This document shows positions 61,211 to 64,000 of a stretch of 64,000 nt of DNA, piece after piece. Source of the DNA: Stichopus chloronotus (lineage: Eukaryota; Echinodermata; Holothuroidea; Aspidochirotida; Stichopodidae). The notes beneath the pieces are model-generated. The model was not told the DNA's origin. It made no database searches and was given only the letters and a program-made list of their open reading frames with translations. Within the stretch, counting starts at the first letter, position 1. Every line of letters begins with the position of its first letter. The translations under genes and the position numbers were made by a program. Where the stretch lies: NCBI GenBank assembly GCA_021234535.1, contig CM037840.1:24895559-24959558 (forward strand). Reading direction: 5' to 3'.

Positions 61211-63412
61211 TTCATCAGGAGAGTGCTGCAGATTGTGGCTTGAGGCTGGTAGCGCAGATGGCACGGGTAGCAAAGCAGATGTCTGTCATTCAAATTGAAT
61301 ACAAATAAGTATATGGTTACATTAAATCACACTTTCCAACTCTTCCCGTTTCACTGTGAGTCTAACAGTTTCATGCATTGTCTCATATTGAAACTGCCAG
61401 ATCTCTTACAGAAAATAACAATGCAAGAATTTTTCCTTATTTAGACCAACATCAAGGCTTTCCATCAGGGGTTTAAATTATAACTTAGTGTATTGTTACC
61501 AGAAAGGTGACCTATGTAGCAGAATTAAGATTTCCTATGGAAGGTACTATATTAAGAGGGTGAAGAAAAAATCTAACTCTTCTTTGTTTAGAAATGAACA
61601 CTTTTTATAATAGCGCATCAACTTCTCTGAAAGCTCCAGCTTTGATCAAACTAATGATGATATATGAGGGAATACAATGTAATCAAATCTGCATGGTACT
61701 TTTACCAAGAAGGTGAATTTCTACAAACAGTGGTTGATCATTTAGACCAGCCTGGCCATTTGTCAAGTCAGGGTTTTGTGACTATTAAATGCTGCGCAGA
61801 CATAAATGATAAATTGTAAAGACATCGTAGAGATTGTATTGCTACAATTTAAAACTTATTTACCCACTTTGCATAAAGGATTGACACAGTTTAAACTTTT
61901 TGTGGGGACTATATTGCAACTATGGCAGGTCCAGCATCTCATCAGCTTATTTTCCTATCATGTACTATGATAATGAGCTAATATATCACATGACTAAACT
62001 TCTTGCTTACTCTGAAAACTTTTGTTATTTGTACTTAAAGGGGAGCCACATACAGTATCTTGAAATTGTACTTACCCCTATCCTGTCCATTAATTGTCTG
62101 TGTAAATCATAACTTCTAAACCAAGATGGAATCCATAGACAGCAATTTAGTTCACATTTAGCATAATCAATGCAGCCCCTACAGTTAGTTGTGTGCATTA
62201 TGTGCTCTAAATGGTTGTCAAGAATTGTTGGAAACATTATTTTGCAATATGTGTTACACCCAGAATAGAATTATGGTATGGTATATTTCAGAATAGTAAG
62301 TGCATTTGCAAGCACAGACAGGTTGTGTATATACTAAGTATGTGTATAGAAAATACAATCCAGTAACACTTATCTGTGATGTCAATAGAAGTAAATTGCT
62401 TTGATTACTTTAACTTTTTACTCTAATGGCTTGTCCCAAAAAACAATAAACAATAGCATTATCAATTTTCAATTCAAATCAACACATGCATGAAGTTTTA
62501 ACTATTTTGTTTTTCTCCAAGCACAGTAGAAATTAAGCATTGAGATATACCAAAAAGTTGTCTCATATTAATGGAAAGCATATCTTTTTAGTAAAACATG
62601 AATATAATTGACGTTTTTTTTTCATTTATGAAGCAACAATATGGGTAACAGAAAAGTTGAATCTTGTACAATATATTACATTTTAATTTGTAGTTTCCTT
62701 AGATCTGCAGTTCAAGCTAAAATTTCTTTTGATCACTTACGGGGAGTTGCCTCAAGCTCCTTCACAGCACTCCCCTCAAACTGTTTAAAGTCCTCTGGGG
62801 GAAGGAGGATGTCTGTGTAATCAGAATATGTAGAAAAAAAAATACTCCCAAGTTTGTTTCATAATACACCTTGAATGCACATTAGTTAAAGGTGACAGTA
62901 AACAAGAACATGGATGAAATGCAATGATGGAAAACCATTTGAATTTCTCTGCAGATCAAACAACCACTGGTTATTGAAGAGGAAGAAAGGGATAGGATTG
63001 GTTGAGAATGTCTAAGGGTTACTCTAAAAAAATAAAATAAAGCCAAAATATGAGTACACTTCAAATGTTTTGTCATCAGTGTGGGAGGTCTCAAAATGGA
63101 CCTCGCTCAATGCCATGTATCTCAGTTCTCTGTGTCAGCCTCAGAGGGTAATGACTCAGTCTTTGCTTGGACTTAAGTTGGAAAGTGGAGTGTTGAGTAC
63201 AACACTGGTTGTATTAAACAATTTACAAAAGAATATTACTCATTGCCTCAATGGCCTGTATATTTCAATCTGCCTGTAGGTGTCACTAACTTACTGCCAA
63301 TCTTTGCTTTAAGTTCCTGCTCCCTGCGGATGGTGTCTTGCCGGAGGGAAGCTGCGAAGAAGTCCACATTGCCAACAGTGTCGGGAATGTTGGCCCTGCT
63401 GGTGCAGCTTCC
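57923..63412 (-). CDS. Putative 3' part of an unidentified minus-strand gene
   Basis: Spliced model built from minus-strand splice-site pairs; 5' end beyond 64000. Putative exons in transcript order: 63412-63295, 62812-62741, 61245-61135, 58674-58636, 57967-57923. The first two join in phase 1 to read NVDFFAASLRQDTIRREQEL, then KAKIGNILLPPEDFKQFEG and SAVKELEATP, which looks like a real helical protein. The third would add an acidic poly-Asp run. In the linked phase the last exons read to a stop (SK then TGA); in phase 0 they read AMRPSPPPCQEHA and QNDPTTSRLNEIENK instead, so the downstream part or an extra exon is uncertain. I do not recognise the family. Confidence 0.45.
58636..58674 (-). 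CDS. Putative 39-nt microexon
   Basis: Acceptor tttttcag, donor gct|gtaagt, both good. In phase 0 it reads AMRPSPPPCQEHA. Phase with the upstream exons is unresolved. Confidence 0.4.
61135..61245 (-). CDS. Putative acidic exon containing (GAT)n
   Basis: 111 nt if the acceptor is ctaccag at 61246-61247, donor gatt|gtaagt. Phase 1 on both sides, so it could be skipped without frame change. Reads SSHNLQHSPDED, then about 16 consecutive Asp with a VE break and DSD. An alternative acceptor at 61283 breaks phase with the previous exon. The + strand poly-His and poly-Ser frames over the same repeat are artefacts. Confidence 0.5.
61147..61216 (+). repeat. (CAT)n trinucleotide microsatellite
   Basis: More than 15 CAT units with two interruptions (cttcta and ctt). 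It overlaps the putative acidic minus-strand exon. Confidence 0.95.
62741..62812 (-). CDS. Putative exon, unidentified minus-strand gene
   Basis: 72 nt, acceptor gattacacag, donor cccc|gtaagt. Codes NILLPPEDFKQFEGSAVKEL and EATP, in frame with the upstream exon. GC-richer than its surroundings. Confidence 0.7.
63295..63412 (-). CDS. Putative exon, unidentified minus-strand gene
   Basis: 118 nt with donor ggca|gtaagt and acceptor ccaatag. Codes RANIPDTVGNVDFFAASLRQ then DTIRREQELKAKIG, charged and helix-prone. An in-frame TAG sits exactly at the acceptor, which argues that the exon starts here or slightly further in (a gcag acceptor is also possible). Confidence 0.65.
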
Positions 63413-64000
63413 CTATTGGCAGTGACGAAGCTGCACAACTTTCTTTACAGAAAGAAGGTAACTTGCAATAGTCTTCCGTTGTTTACATTCTCTCTGTAAA
63501 GTTTGTTTGATTCTGTAAACAAATCATATGTTAAACATGGTTACCATAATGCTCATATCCCACTATTGCCAAATTTTGTCAAAGGTAAGATTTCCTGCAG
63601 CTTTACTCCCAGTCCATTTGTCAAAACCTCCTTTTTTTATTATTTTATAGCTTCATCCATACATGGAAGTTATTTTGAAGAGTCTACATGCAATGACATG
63701 CATAGACTTACACTGAGACTCTTGTATCATCATTGACCATATGGTTTCTTCAGAATTTGACAGTGGAAATTATTTCTCTTTATAATCTGTTTTGAATTAA
63801 TTATATCAATGGACTGCTTGCATTTGCTTTGATGTTTGCATCCACTACCATCAGGTTGCCCTTAACAGCAATACATTTATTCACCAAATCAGATCATGAA
63901 GGATACATATCAGGACAGCATCCATAGGGTGACTTTGGTGTTGCAAACATTCTCATTATTTATGATGTTAAAATTTCATTTATTTGGTGTTATTAATGTA
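63413..64000. other. Right edge of window
   Basis: AT-rich, probably intron of the minus-strand gene. I see no exon or repeat in it. Confidence 0.5.

Noticed and set aside
61005..61308. Poly-Ser and poly-His + strand frames
   Set aside because: Products of the (CAT)n repeat in the wrong strand; splice signals support the minus strand.

Overview
The window is animal genomic DNA. Genes are split by GT-AG introns, and the long AT-rich non-coding stretches hold homopolymer G/C runs, microsatellites, a CR1/L2-type LINE, a PIF/Harbinger transposon remnant and a tRNA-derived SINE. Protein similarity and repeat style suggest a marine invertebrate, probably a deuterostome such as an echinoderm or hemichordate. 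The organism is an inference; nothing here names the species.

Two head-to-tail paralogous genes on the + strand encode organic anion transporting polypeptides (OATP/SLCO, 12-TM transporters), most like the OATP4A branch from memory of that family. Gene A lacks its first exon, which lies upstream of the window. It has nine coding exons between 11 and 23525 that join in frame into 621 residues plus stop. Gene B is complete: eleven coding exons from ATG 42458 to TAG 54080 encode 697 residues. From the third shared exon on, exon phases are identical and most exon lengths match (100, 122, 255, 196 and 65 nt), so they are tandem duplicates. Gene B carries one extra intron, or gene A lost it.

Gene A's 8.3-kb intron 3 (6724-15045) is mostly a nested repeat structure: a roughly 190-bp tandem array, a 5.9-kb element with inverted ends and subterminal tandem repeats, a 26-bp perfect inverted match outside it, and a CATATGGG-rich foldback. 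Intron 5 holds a decayed GC-rich ORF of retroelement style and a SINE.

The intergenic region (23.5-42.4 kb) carries minisatellites, a LINE with an intact 958-aa endonuclease/reverse transcriptase ORF (33848-36724), and a Harbinger element (37707-39592) with TTA target duplication. The Harbinger element has a transposase N-terminal fragment and a MADF/Myb-like ORF, and is itself invaded by a hAT-like foldback MITE (39062-39479).

After gene B, the right flank (57.9-63.4 kb) shows several short putative exons of an unidentified minus-strand gene. One exon would translate a (CAT)n microsatellite as an acidic poly-Asp run. I see no bacterial-type operons, CRISPR or rRNA. The window is best described as a tandem transporter locus with layered transposon debris; I found no clear new biochemical system.
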